NCBI GenBank assembly: GCA_900312665.1
Contig: ONZQ02000006.1
Coordinates: forward strand, 701,981 to 765,980
Reading direction: 5' to 3'
Origin: Cephalotrichum gorgonifer
Lineage: Eukaryota; Ascomycota; Sordariomycetes; Microascales; Microascaceae
Length of the DNA stretch: 64,000 nt
How positions within the stretch are numbered: the stretch's first letter is position 1; each line of letters starts with the position of its first letter. Both the position numbers and the translations under genes were made by a program. The notes beneath the pieces were generated by a model that was not told the DNA's origin, searched no databases, and saw only the letters and a program-made list of their open reading frames with translations. Positions 13,371-24,963 of the stretch are shown in pieces.

Positions 13371-15247
13371 TTCCATCTCGCTATTAACTAGTATTTCCTA
13401 TCTATGTGGCTTTTGTTCTCTCTAGAATCGGCTACGTAAGGTGATTGTACACATCCACTAACAGCATCATGGAAGGGGGGAAACCACCAATTACCACGCA
13501 CAAGTACACTCAGGGTCTTAGGAGATCTTACTTTTTGCAAGAGGGGGATTGGGAAAGCAGGACGGAGGAGGGGTGGTGGGTGGGTGGGTGGTACAAGGAA
13601 AAGAAGCTTCGAAGCTGGTGTGGGTCGAACAGTGGGAGTGGGGGACAGGACAGGGCCGTTTGATGGAGATCGCTTGTGCTTTGATCAGGTGGGGACAGGG
13701 CAGGGGGGCATGGACCAGGGTGTGCCTTATCAAGCACGGGGGATAAAGAAAGCATGTCGCAAGGGGTGGGTTGAAGGGGGATAGTGGTGTGTGTGAGTTC
13801 GTGGCGCATTGCTCAGTGCTGAGCTTGCGCCGGAGGTTCGGGCATACGATACAAGTACGAGCCAGGTGTGGTTTCACCGAGATACACGTGCACAAGAGGT
13901 AGAGCTCTTACTCGTAGATATGGGTAATAGCGGATGAGACGATGTGAGATCCATGAGAGGAAGAAACAAGAGGAAGGGGGGGGAGGTGAAGTGAAAGAAC
14001 ACACGTCATGCCCAAAACTCGAGAATCTAGGTTGCATATACGGAGTACGGAGTTGACGGACATTATTACCGAGCAATATTCTAGCTACGAAATAATACAG
14101 AGCAAGGCCAGAAGGGCATTTTATTTTGGCTCCCCGTTTCCATCCCACTTTCCTTCTCTTCCTGGGCGGCTAGTTCGGAAGGTGGAAGTGGAAGGGGGGA
14201 GAGGTCTATTGAATAACTAATACTTGGTACGTGTATGTAAGAGAGAGTGTGTGAAGGAGAGAATAAGCTTTTAGCTCTGGACACATTTTTCTTTTCTTCT
14301 TTCTAACTAACCATTTCTTTTTATTTTCTATTACTCTACTATATTAGTGGTGGGGGGTGATCTTTGCCTCGCCTTGCCTGCTTGGCCTTGCGCCTCGGTT
14401 TCTCTCATCCCCGCGAGCATGTGGGATTTCTTTTCTTCTTTCCTTTTTATTTTATTTTTACCGTCTATGTAGTGTAGTATCAATTTCTAAGTCCGCTCGG
14501 ATGGCGAAACGGGGGCGGGGCACGCACCTCCTTTGCGAAAGAGGGGGGGAGGGAAGGGAAAGGCTAAATGACGGAGACGAGCGGTTTGCTGGTTTACCTG
14601 GGAGCGGGTGGGCCGGGTTTTACGTTATGAAAGTGAGAGTTTGAGTGTTTAGGTAGTGAAAAAAAAAGTGTGGGTGGGGGAAAGGGAAGCCTTCGTTCGT
14701 TTCTATTTTTCTTTTCTTTTTTCTTTTTTTTTGCGGCTCGGACGGAGGTGCCCGAAACTTATTTTACTAGTACGTTTTTCCTTCCCTTTTTTGTTATCTT
14801 CTTTTTTTAACCGGCTGATATTGGGAAGCTTGTGCTTTTGTTGGTTGCCGTTTATGGTGGGTGGTTGACGTTGCGTTCATCCTTCTCGAAGGTCGAAGCT
14901 AGCAAAGCGAGGAGGGGGGGAAGTGTGGAAAGAGTGGTGCCATTTGCTGTCATGGTGGTCTCTCATGCACCAACCAAGCTTTACAGCGAAGATCAGTGGT
15001 GTGCGAGAGTACATGTATCTCGTCGTGTGTTGTGTTACACTTCTGCACACACCTCAGCTATCACAGTTTAGCCTCCTTCCGTACAAATCTCCTTTCATGA
15101 TCCTGGCCAGTTTTCCCCCAGAGCGAGTCTTTTGTTATCCCTTTTTAAAAGCAAGATATCCCCGTCCATCCCACCTCCCCACCCTTCTTCCCCCCCTTTC
15201 ATCGCTCCCATGCTACCTAAATTATGCAGTAGCCCGGAACGAGGCAC

Positions 15248-15270
15248 GCATACAGCATACAGCATACAGC
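15248..15270. repeat. GCATACA x3 tandem repeat
   Basis: Three exact 7-base units GCATACA are followed by GC. It is a simple short tandem repeat between genes. Confidence 0.8.
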
Positions 15271-15316
15271 GGAAGCGGCGGGCGGGGGGGAGAGGATGTA
15301 TCGCTCGTATATTTGG

Positions 15317-15333
15317 ACGAGTACGAGTACGAG
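15317..15333. repeat. ACGAGT x2.8 tandem repeat
   Basis: ACGAGTACGAGTACGAG is a short tandem array of the hexamer ACGAGT. It contains the TACGAGTA word that recurs across the intergenic DNA here. Confidence 0.75.
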
Positions 15334-16161
15334 CAGCCCATATTTCGTGTCCTCACTTACACAGCATTCCAGGCGCCAAAACGAGATAGTGATGAGAACA
15401 CCCCTCGCACAGCTTCTCGACCTGCACGTCTCAGCTTCGGGAAGTTTGCTACTTTGCACATCAACTTCCCCTTTCTAAAAATCATGAGTCTTTTTATTTT
15501 CTCCCTATACATGTATTTTTTTTTTCTGTTTTGCTCGACTTTGTGCTCGGAGAGAAAAACAAGACAAGATCAACACACATTGTGACATTTTCTCTCTTCC
15601 CCACCTCCACACAATACCCCTACGAGTAGGGAGAGACCGAGAGAGAAAAAAAAACGCCATAATGCGCGTTGATAAGAGGTGCACCAGTCAAGTCTCGAGC
15701 CTTCGGGCACGAGGTCTCTCTTTTCCCTGTTGCCTCGCTGTCATGTCATGAGAAACACACACCAAACTACTCTGTACGCGTGTTCGTGTTGTACGTTCGT
15801 TTCGTGAGGTATTATCTCCATTGCTTGTTCTCACCCCCCCTCCCTCTGCCAAGACTCAGCTACCCCCCCAAAGGCTCAGCTGCTGCCTGTTAGTTTCCCC
15901 GGAGCCGGGGCGGCCTTAAGACTCTCTCACAACCGAGCCGGGTGGAGGGAACGACCACCCCCGGTGGCTAAGACACGCCTTATCTCGCGGTATCGCCAAG
16001 AGTCCCCCTGTTGAAGCGGTGTCCGGCCCCCACACCCACCTGTTCGCGAGCATGAAGAGAAGGACGACAAGGGGGGGCTGAAAAAGGCCGCCCGTCGGGC
16101 AAAAAGGCGGGGAGAAGGGGGGGGGAGGAGAGGGGGCAGGTGGTGGGCGGCTATTTTGCCC

Positions 16162-16190
16162 CCCTGTCCCTGTCCCTGTCCCTGTCCCTG
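16162..16190. repeat. CCCTGT hexanucleotide microsatellite
   Basis: About five near-perfect CCCTGT units in tandem, flanked by C-rich DNA. It is not inside any supported gene. Confidence 0.85.
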
Positions 16191-17922
16191 CCCCGGACCT
16201 TCTCCCTCCACGCCCGCCGCCTCGTGGCTCTACTGGTAGTGGCGGATATGGGATATCTCCCTTTTGCTGGTACGAGAGGAAAAGGGTGGTCAGGCGAGCA
16301 ACCCCCATACTACGGATTAGTTAGGTGTCATTCTTCGGATGGATGATAGCCTTCCGGGGGCTCCTTTTAAACCCCCACAGGCTATGTATGTTTAATGGCC
16401 ACCTCCATTCTTACACCCCCCGGGGCCTCTTTTAAGCCATGGGGATTACGTGCCGCCGGACAAGTAATTGACCTCGGCGAAATTAATACTCGTAGGGGCG
16501 CGGGCGGGGGTTCGCTGGAGGAGGATGCTTTTCTGGTGAGAGTACAAGGAGTGTTTCGGTCTGCCGCACCTTCAATCGTTTACACCCTCCTACTGCCAAG
16601 AGCCCAGGGAAGGCTTGATCAACGAAAAGGGGGTGGAGATTCCATATGCACTCGTAATGCCTGGGGCACTGCGGTGGGAGAGAGCCCAGCCGCCGTCGAG
16701 GGAGCAGATCGTCCGAACGGTTTCGCTTTTTGCCCTTGGCACTCCGGGGGTATGCCCGGCCCCTGGCACTTGACCCCCTTGAACCTGGGGCTTGGCTCAG
16801 TCTTAAGTTCGGGGGGTTATTATGTGGGGCCAACTTCCTTGCGCGGTCACGGGTCCACGGGGTCATGGGGGTCACATTGCCTGCTGCGCGGTCTCAGACA
16901 CGACATGAACAAATCATTGACTTTTTCTCACGATAACTGGTTCAAACAGTTCTGTCGTCCCGCCCCTGACCGCCGTCATCCATCTCTTAATAACCCGAGG
17001 CAAAATGCGGTAAAAAAAAAAAGGGGGGGGCAGAAGAAAAGCAAAGGAAGAAAAGGAAAGAAAAAAAGGCCTCGGCTCCGAGGTTAAGGCCCCCCGAAGG
17101 GACAGACAGGCTTGTGATCCAAGCCCATCCGACTCCATCCATATATCCCGGAGCCAACATACTCGACACACGGAGCTGGGGTCGAGCAGGCGGGGCCGGT
17201 GGAGAGACGTCGGGCGCTAAATAACGGGAAGCGTTAGGGGTACAAGACTGGGGGAAGAACGTGACGAGAACCCGTACGTGTGTCGATTCGATGTCTTCAA
17301 TCTACTAGTTGACCAAGCATTCCCCAGGACTACATACAAGTAGGTCGAGTGCATTGTCTCATCTTGTCCAGCTACGTTATCAATCATCCATCTACCCCTG
17401 ACCACGACCATGGGTAACATAATCTCTCCCAGCTAACGCCAGAAAAAGAAGCCTAACTCTCACCCAAGGAGATCATCACGTCGAAGAGGAGCACATAGTA
17501 AGTAACGCAAAACAGATTCCTTGGCTCTAATATCATGTCATACTACCACAGCCCAGGTTCCTCGGTTCTCTATAGGTCATGAGAAAACGACCCAATGTTG
17601 CCCGCCTGACAGGAAAAAGAAAAAGATGACAACCCGCTCCCTCTTCCAACTTTTTGGTAAGCACAGGGGAAAACAAAAAAAAGGAAACATCACCCTTCTT
17701 CTGTTCAAATTGGAAAAAAAATCGTTGATATTGTTCCCCACCCCACCGCTTCCAATATCCCGTTTCCATTACCACCCCCTTTCATACCCTCGCCACGCTT
17801 TTTGTCATGACATGAATAATGACCTTGGGGAACGGCCGTCCACGGCCGCACCCCTAGCCCCGGATCTTCGAAAAGTTGTAACCCAGATAAAACGCCGTCC
17901 CCGCTAACCAGCCCTATCCACC

Positions 17923-20262
17923 TTAACGGCTAGACATGGCCTTCGTCACGAGGCGCTTGAGGGCAAGCTCCTGCTTGCGGAGCTCCTCGGCGCTGGTGTC
18001 GTTGACCTCGAGAGCAGCCATGGCATCGCTGATGGTGGCCTCGATCTTGTCCTTCTGGCCGCGCTTGAGCTTGAGCGAGAGCGACGGGTCGGAGACGAGC
18101 TCCTCAACGTGGTTGATGTAGTTCTCGAGCTTCTGCTTGGCCTCGAAGCGCTTGCTGAAGGCCTCATCGTTGGCCTTGAACTTCTCGGCATCTGTTCAGG
18201 TCTGCGTTAGCGAAAATGTCCACACACACAAACACAGGGAAGGGGGGAGAGATTCTTACCGTTAACCATGTTCTCGATATCGGCGCTGGAGAGCTTGCCG
18301 ACAGAGTTGCTGATGGTGATGTTGGCGCTGCGGCCCGAGGTCTTCTCGGTGGCAGTGACCTTGAGGATACCGTTGACATCGACCTCGAAGACGACCTCGA
18401 GGACGGGCTCACCGGCCTTCATGGGAGGAATGGGAGCAAGAGTGAACTCGCCGAGGGAGGTGTTGTCCTCGCAGTTAGCACGCTCACCCTGGTAGACGGG
18501 GAACTGAACGGTCTGCTGCATGTCGGCAACGGTGGTGAAGGTCCTCTTCTTGATGGTGGGGACGGTCTGGCCACGGGGGACGACGGGGGCGAAGATGTTG
18601 CCCTCCATGGCGACACCGAGGGAGAGAGGGACGACATCGAGGAGGAGGAGGTCAGCGGTGTCGGCCGAGGTGGCCTTGCCGGAGAGGATACCGGCCTGGA
18701 CGGCGGCACCGTAGGCGACGGCCTCATCGGGGTTGATGCTCTTCTCGAGCTTCTTGCCGTTGAAGTAGTCGGACAGGAGCTTCTGGATCTTGGGGATACG
18801 GGTAGAGCCACCGACGAGCACAATCTCGTCGACCTGGCTCTTCTCGAGGCCGGCATCCTTCAGCACGCTGGCAACGGGCTCGATGGTACCCGCAAAGGCC
18901 TTAGCGTTGAGGTCCTCGAAACGGGCACGGGTGAGCTGGAGAGCGAAGTCCTCGCCATCGAAGAGAGAGTCAATCTCAATCGTGGCCTGGGCACCGCTGG
19001 AGAGGGTCCTCTTGGCACGCTCGCAAGCCGTCCTGAGACGACGGAGGGCACGGGAGTCGTTGCCGAGGTCCTGGAGAGAGGGGTGTTAGCGATTGGAACT
19101 TGGTACTTTGAAGGGAAGGGGTTAGGAAGGACCCTGGGTCACTCTTACCTTCTTGGTCTTACGGGTGAACTCCTTCTTGCAGTGCTCGAGGAGGTTGGTG
19201 TCGAAGTCCTGACCACCAAGGTGGGTGTCACCGGCGGTGGCCTTGACGGTGAAGACACCACCCTGGATGGTGAGGAGGGAGACATCGAAGGTGCCACCAC
19301 CGAGATCGTAGATGAGGACGTGGCGCTCCTTGGAGGACTTACCGGAGCCGAGACCGTAGGCGATAGCGGCGGCAGTGGGCTCGTTGATGATACGGAGGAC
19401 GTTGAGGCCAGCGATGGCACCGGCATCCTTGGTAGCCTGACGCTGGTTGTCGTTGAAGTAGGCGGGGACGGTGATGACGGCCTTCTCGACCTTCTTGCCG
19501 ATCTTGGCCTCGGCAATCTCCTTCATCTGTTTCACGAATCACGGTTAGGGAAAAAAATTTCTCGGTGTCTTACCGCCGTGTGGAAGGACGGGAGCCCACA
19601 AAGAGTGGAACATACCTTGGTGAGGACCATGGCGGAGATCTCCTGGGGGGAGAAGGACTTGGTCTCGCCGAGGTACTCGACCTCGACCTTGGGGTTGCCA
19701 CGGCCATCGTCAATGATCTTGAAAGGCCAGCTCTCGGTGTCCTTCTTGACGGTGGGGTCATCGAAACGGCGACCGATGAGACGCCTATATTAAGTCACCG
19801 GTTAGGTTTCGGGCCCATTTTTTCTCTCGGCGACATCACAAAAGCAGGCCAGCGGGAACTCGAGAGGGGTATAAACATACTTGATATCGAAGACGGTGTT
19901 GGCAGGGTTCATGGCAGCCTGGTTCTTGGCGGCCTCACCGATCAGACGCTCCTTGTCGGTGAAGGAGACGAAAGAGGGGGTGGTGAAGCTACCCTGCTCG
20001 TTGGCAATGATCTCGACATTGGTGCCCTCGTAGGTGGCGACACAAGAGTAGGTGGTACCTGGGAAGAGACTGTCGTGAGCGGGATGCAAGGCGAGAGGGG
20101 GTGAGTGAAGGGCGGAGAGTGTGTCCCCTCGCTCCCAGCCGAAGCCGAAGCGGAGGAGGGGAAGGAGCGAGGGCCAGAGTGAGGGGAGAGCGGTGAGATG
20201 TGGATGGAGTTGTGCCTACCCAAGTCGATGCCAATGGCACCATCGTAGATTTCTTCCGCCAT
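17923..20262 (-). CDS. ssb1: Ribosome-associated Hsp70 chaperone, Ssb type
   Basis: Six exons on the minus strand: 20220-20262, 19881-20058, 19616-19784, 19149-19526, 18260-19070 and 17923-18191. Together they give 615 residues, the usual Ssb length. The protein opens MAEEIYDGAIGIDLG, with the nucleotide-binding IDLGTTYS motif split by intron 1. It carries the actin-fold signatures IYDLGGGTFDVS and VLVGGSTRIPK, the hydrophobic linker DLLLLDVVPLSLG, then the substrate-binding domain. It ends TKAMSSR and lacks the EEVD tail of Ssa-type Hsp70. That ending, together with GAIGIDLGTTYSCVATYEG and a Leu-rich segment near the C-terminus, points to the Ssb class. Ssb proteins bind ribosomes and fold nascent chains together with the RAC co-chaperone. 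Introns are 68-161 nt with normal GT/AG ends. The upstream region is shared with the divergent DUF726 gene. Confidence 0.95.
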
Positions 20263-21299
20263 GTTGATAGATGTGGATTTTCGTGTGGAGGATAACGGGG
20301 AGGTGCAGGAGGAAACGGGAGAGGGTGGATGGGAAGGGGTGGTGGAGATGGTTTTGTTGTTGAGAGGGTTACCGGCAGTCCCAACTTGCTGAAGAAGTTT
20401 TTTTGAACCTTCTGAATTTTTTTCTTTTGCGGTAGAGGGGGTGGGGCATGGGGTGCCACCCGCCAAGCCGCTAGACCTAAGTCGGGGGCGGAGGGCTTTT
20501 GCCTTGTATCCAAGGCGTAGATAAGTGGGCACACGATTCCAACGCGCTTACATACGCAGTTCCTGCCTGCCCTTACAAGCAGGTGTTGGCGGATTTCAAG
20601 GATCCTCGTGACGCTTGCCCGATTTTCCGAGACACTTGAAAGACATGTAGTGATGTATGTAATACTATGTAACTAACCCCCATGGCTCTGTCCCTAGGTC
20701 GTTCCATAACTGGGTAACACAAACAAATCCTTGGCTACATATCGCATCATATCTCGTCGTAATGAAGGGCTAGGTGGTGCCTCAGGGTTTGCTACATGTC
20801 CCTGGAATCGGAGTCGAGTAGAAGTATTTTTACCTTTTTTTTTTCTTTTTTAGGCCGAATTTCACTGCAGCGCTTATCTAGCGCTAAAGTTAGGTTTGGG
20901 CTGCCCCTCGAGGGGGATTTGTGTCGTCCTTGTGTCTCGAGGTTGTACTTGTGCCTACATATACTTGTGGTTTGTACTTATTGCTGGACTCTACTCAAAG
21001 GTTGCAGTCCTACATGCTCCTAATTTCGCCCAGAGGTCTCAACTCCGTCTCCAAGTCCAACCCCTCATTCTCATCCATCGCTCCCACCTAACTACCTCCG
21101 TCCCATAAGTGGTAGCCTAATTTAAGTTGTACTTATACTTTTGTAGCCACCAATCCAACCCACCTGCTGTTGCCAGGCGCTTCCTAGCTGCATACAGAAT
21201 CTCTCAATGTCCGTCCATATTCTTACATAGTACAATATCCTACCTCGTTATCCTACTTGCACTCACTAGCTCCCTAAATCAAGCACCCTAGCGCCGGTG
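20263..21299. promoter_or_regulatory. Shared intergenic region between divergent ssb1 and DUF726 genes
   Basis: About 1 kb separates the two ATGs, which point away from each other, so promoters for both must lie here. The ssb1 side has a CT-rich leader on the coding strand. The DUF726 side has runs of CTCACTAGCTCCC and similar pyrimidine-rich sequence just before its ATG. No further gene is visible. Confidence 0.5.
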
Positions 21300-23869
21300 A
21301 TGCCTCCTTCCGCCACAGACCCCCGGCAGCTGCTTGTGGTGCTCAACCCGGCCCGCCGGAAAGCCCTGTTCACCCTCTCTAGCGATGTCGTGTCACACAT
21401 GCGCGATCAGTTGGAACTAGAGAGCGGTGATGCCGAACCGGGGGCTGACGCCTGGTCCGACGACGACACTCTCTATGAAGGCGAAGGGGGTGCCGGTGGC
21501 GGTGGTGGCGGTGGCGGCCGTCGCGGTGGTGGTGCCCCGCCCCAAGCGCGACCGGACAGGTCCGTACCACCGCCTAGCCAGAGGCTGGTCTCGCTGCGAC
21601 TCGACGCGCGGGAGTTCCTGAACAAGTGGGCTGAGGACTTCCTCAAGAGGCTGAAGGAGATTGTGCTCGAGCGCGAGGACCCAAAGATACTAGATGAGAG
21701 AAAGAAGCGGTTGGAGCGGCTGGCTAATGACCCCGAACCCGCGTTCTTCGGTGACGACCTGATAGGGTTCGACCAGGATGGCGATTCGAGCGGCGCCGAG
21801 AGGCCCGATGTTGCGACCTTGAATACCCTCTACACGCCCCTGCCGACCCGCTTGTCCACCCTGTCCTTCCACGACCGGAAGGACATGCTGAGCTGCATGC
21901 TGCTCCTCCTCCTTGTCAATGGCAGCTACTCCGCCTACTCTCGAGTGTTCCTCCTCTACCTGACGTCGTCCCTGAAGCTACCTGTGTCTCTCCTAATGTC
22001 GGAAGAGACCGAGGTCGCGAAGTCGCTCCTGATTGCGTCGTCCGAGTCGGAGAAGCAGAAAGCCGTCATGTCTGCAGAGGCGGAGGCGGAGAAGAGGCGG
22101 GAGGAGGGCCAGTCGAGTCGGTTCTGGAAGGTCGGGCTCGCGTCCATTGCCGGCGCGGCAGTCATCGGGATCACCGGGGGACTCGCAGCCCCCGTCGTCG
22201 CGGGAGCCATCGGGGGGCTGATGGGGAGCGTGGGGTTAGGCGGCGTGGCTAGTTTCCTCGGGATCTTCTGGATGAACGGCGCTCTCGTTGGGACCCTATT
22301 CGGCGCCTTTGGCGCGAAGATGACCGTAGGCTGCTTTCCCCTCCCATCTAAAAAAACTAGTAGCAAATCTGAGCGCGCGAGTATACTAATTAACACAAAA
22401 CCGCATCCTACCAGGGCGAGATGATGGACAGTTATGCCAGGGAAGTGGAAGACTTCCGCTTCATCCCCCTCCGAGAATCGTCCTCCGAGCCGGAGACGGC
22501 GCGGTTGGAAAACGAGTCCAGGAGGCTCCGTGTCACCATCGGAATCAACGGCTGGCTGACCTCGGAAGACGACATCACCAAGCCCTGGGCTGGCCTCGGG
22601 GACGACTCCGAGGTATTCGCCCTCCGCTACGAGATGGACAAGCTCCTCTCGCTAGGAAAGGCCCTCGAGGGAATGGTCTCCAGCTACGCGTGGAAGACCG
22701 TGAAGCTCGAGATCCTGCGCCGCACCGTCCTCGCCTCGCTCTGGGCTGCCCTCTGGCCCGCCTATGTCCTCAGCATGGCCACCAAGGTCGACAACCCCTT
22801 CAACCTCGCCCTCAACCGGTCCGAGAAGGCCGGCCAGGTCCTCGCCGACGCCCTCATCAACAAGGTGCAGGGCGAGCGGCCGGTGACACTGATAGGCTAC
22901 TCTCTCGGGGCGCGAGCCATCTACACGTGCCTCCGGTCCCTCGCCGAGCGGAAGGCCTTTGGGCTCGTCGACACCGTCGTCCTCATTGGCGCCCCGGCCC
23001 CCTCCGATGTCCCGCGGTGGCAGAAGCTGCGCAGCGTGGTGGCCGGCCAGATCTTCAACGTGTACACCGAGAACGATTACATCCTGGGCTTCCTCTACCG
23101 TACGCACAGCCTGCAGTTGGGCGTCGCGGGCCTGCAGCCCGTAAAGCACGTCAAGGGTATCCGGAACCTCGACCTGAGCTCCGAGGTGAGCGGGCACCTA
23201 CGGTACCCCGCGCTCACGAGCCAGATCCTCGCGCGGTGCGGCTTCGCGAATATAAAGGGTGGGGACCGCCCCATCGAGCGCGAGGCGGACCTGAGTGTCG
23301 TGGGCGAGGACCCGAAAAGCGAGGGAGGCGACGTCGGCGAACTTATAGAGTTTGACGATGTGGTGGAGCCCAAGTCCCTCTTGACGCCGGATTTGTCCTC
23401 GAGGTTGCTATGTGAGACCTCCGGCGCGAGCGGTTCTAGAGGTGCGGGCCAGGCTCCCACCATTTCCCCCGTCTCGGGCAGCCATCTACTAAGGACTGCC
23501 ACCTCATCAAGCTCAACGGACAGACTCTCTGGTCTCGCCCCTTTGAGCTCCACGAACTTGGCCTCCTCAGCCCCGGCTAGCCCATCGGCCTCCACCGAGG
23601 AACCTCCTAGGAGTGCCGCCCATTCTACGAGCTCCGCCGCCCGGTCCGCCGACCTGCCACTCCGGCAGGTAGTTCCTAACCGGGCACCCCTCGCTGTTCT
23701 AGAGCCCGAGAGTCTAGCAGACGACATACCGGCGGGGGCGCGCCCTCGCCTGTCGGACATGACTCGCAGCCCGCTTCACGATAGCTACTCGTCCACTTTG
23801 GCGGTGTACGACGGCGCTTCGGACGAGGAGGCGGGCGGGATTCGGATGGTGAGCTACGATTCAGACTAG
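21300..23869 (+). CDS. DUF726/TMCO4-family putative membrane alpha/beta hydrolase
   Basis: Two exons, 21300-22325 and 22415-23869, encode 826 residues. The intron starts GTAGGC, has a TACTAATTAAC branch site and ends CCAG. A GTG codon sits directly before the ATG chosen here. The N-terminal half has a Gly-rich run (about residues 60-80), then helical charged segments. Two hydrophobic, Gly-rich stretches (ASIAGAAVIGITGGLAAPVV and LVGTLFGAFGAKMT) probably insert in a membrane. The second exon carries the hydrolase core: INGWL, then the nucleophile elbow GYSLGAR with predicted Ser505, then LIGAPAPSD and NVYTENDYILGFLYR. This order matches DUF726 proteins such as yeast Mil1 and animal TMCO4, which are putative lipases linked to trafficking. 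The last 200 residues are Ser/Pro-rich and probably disordered. The substrate is unknown. Confidence 0.9.
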
Positions 23870-23997
23870 TATTATATCATCGGGAGTGTAACTCTGCAAA
23901 CCTTAAGATACAGCATAGCTTCGTAATAGTTGGTATATATATCTTTACTTCTCTTATGATCGCAGCCTCAGGTCGAGTAGTCGTATCATTCCAACGC

Positions 23998-24963
23998 CTA
24001 GGTCGGTTCGGCCTTTGTCCCTTGTCCTTCCTGCGCCGACTTCGCGAGCTCCGCCCTCTCCGCCCTCCTCCTCTCCACATAGACCCCCAGCTCCCTCCAT
24101 ATCGCCTGCTTCTGCGCAGGCGACAACGTAGCCGCGAGCCCGCTCGTGCTCGACGCAACAAAGATCTTCGCCCCAGCCCAGGCCTCCTCCCCTTCTTCCC
24201 CCGCCTCCAGGGGCGCAAAGGCCTCCCCCTCGTCCTGCCACCCGTACTTGAACTCCTCCTTCCGTATCCCCCTCCCCTTCCTGACCCTCCACACGCTCTC
24301 CCAGATGCTCTTCCCCACGAAGCACACCACCTCGGGCCTGCACTCCCTCGCCTTCCGCTCCAGCTCCCCGACCCCGCAGTCCATCTCCTCCTTGCTCAGC
24401 TCCGACCCGTTCCTGCTCGGCCGCGCCACGATGTTCGTCAGCCCCAGCGCGTACTCGTGCGGCATCTGCTTGTCCTCCGTCGGCGAGACGAGCCGCGGCG
24501 TCACGCCACTGCTGAAGAGGAGCTTCCAGAAGCTGTTGGACGGGTGCGCGTACGCGTGGCCCGTCCGGGCCGTCATGACGCCCGGGTTCAGGCCCACGAA
24601 GAGGACGAGGAGGTCCGGGCCCAGGGCATCGGTCAGCGGGGAGAGGTGGGCGTAGGTCGAGGGGGGAGCGTAGCCGGATGCCTTCCGGGATTTCTTCCGC
24701 AGGGAGGAGGAGCGGGAGGAGGGGGACGTGGGCGTGGGGGCAGGGCTGGACTCGGAGGCCGTGGAGGGGGTTAGCTCCGACCCGGCCTTGCGCTTGGTGG
24801 ACGACGACGACGGGGAACGCGGTGGGGCGGCGGTATCCGGGGTGAGGAGGCGGGGACTGCGTCGGGGCGCAGCCGCGTCTTTGAAGGCGAAGTCGGCGAT
24901 GTTGAGGCGGCCGGAGAAGGTGGCCTTTCTTCCTTCCCCGTCCACTTTCTTTTCCTCGTCCAT
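23998..24963 (-). CDS. G/T mismatch-specific uracil/thymine DNA glycosylase (Mug/TDG family)
   Basis: Single exon of 321 residues. Residues 1-105 are Ser/Pro/Lys-rich and probably disordered, with basic patches (SSTKRKAG, RKKSRKASG) suited to nuclear import or DNA binding. The catalytic domain starts near residue 113. It has the family active-site motif GLNPG (residues 124-128, Asn126 equivalent to the water-activating Asn of TDG), followed by TGHAYAHPSNSFW. The second motif region is LGLTNIVARPSRNGSELS and a strand EVVCFVGKSIWE follows. Proteins of this family remove uracil or thymine mispaired with guanine and start base excision repair; the fission yeast counterpart is Thp1. The gene converges on the DUF726 gene with only 128 bp between stop codons. 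The C-terminus is Ala/Glu-rich. Confidence 0.92.
   Translation of the reverse strand: MDEEKKVDGEGRKATFSGRLNIADFAFKDAAAPRRSPRLLTPDTAAPPRSPSSSSTKRKAGSELTPSTASESSPAPTPTSPSSRSSSLRKKSRKASGYAPPSTYAHLSPLTDALGPDLLVLFVGLNPGVMTARTGHAYAHPSNSFWKLLFSSGVTPRLVSPTEDKQMPHEYALGLTNIVARPSRNGSELSKEEMDCGVGELERKARECRPEVVCFVGKSIWESVWRVRKGRGIRKEEFKYGWQDEGEAFAPLEAGEEGEEAWAGAKIFVASSTSGLAATLSPAQKQAIWRELGVYVERRRAERAELAKSAQEGQGTKAEPT

Larger units (their letters stand above)
12737..17922. other. Gene-poor interval
   Basis: No supported gene. The interval contains a strong hairpin with a second half-copy (13333-13370), short tandem repeats at 15.25, 15.32 and 16.16 kb, long T/C-rich tracts around 14.28-14.82 kb, and several TACGAGTA/TACAAGTA words. 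An open frame of 230 codons at 16395-17087 starts with ATG and ends in a Lys/Arg-rich tail. It has no recognisable motif and its C-terminal part is simple A/G-rich DNA, so I do not call it. Confidence 0.45.

Noticed and set aside
16395..17087. 230-codon ATG-started frame ending in a Lys/Arg-rich tail
   Set aside because: No recognisable domain, no codon bias like the real genes, and the tail comes from an A/G-rich simple stretch. It remains possible as an orphan gene but is unsupported.
18216..19793. Open frame of 525 codons on the plus strand opposite ssb1
   Set aside because: It is antisense to a certain Hsp70 gene and runs straight across its introns. Long antisense frames opposite highly biased Hsp70 genes are a known by-product of codon use.
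20385..20418. Heat-shock-element-like GAA..TTC.GAA upstream of ssb1
   Set aside because: The third GAA is spaced by one base instead of two, so it is not a proper triplet element. Ssb genes are usually co-regulated with ribosomal protein genes rather than heat-induced.
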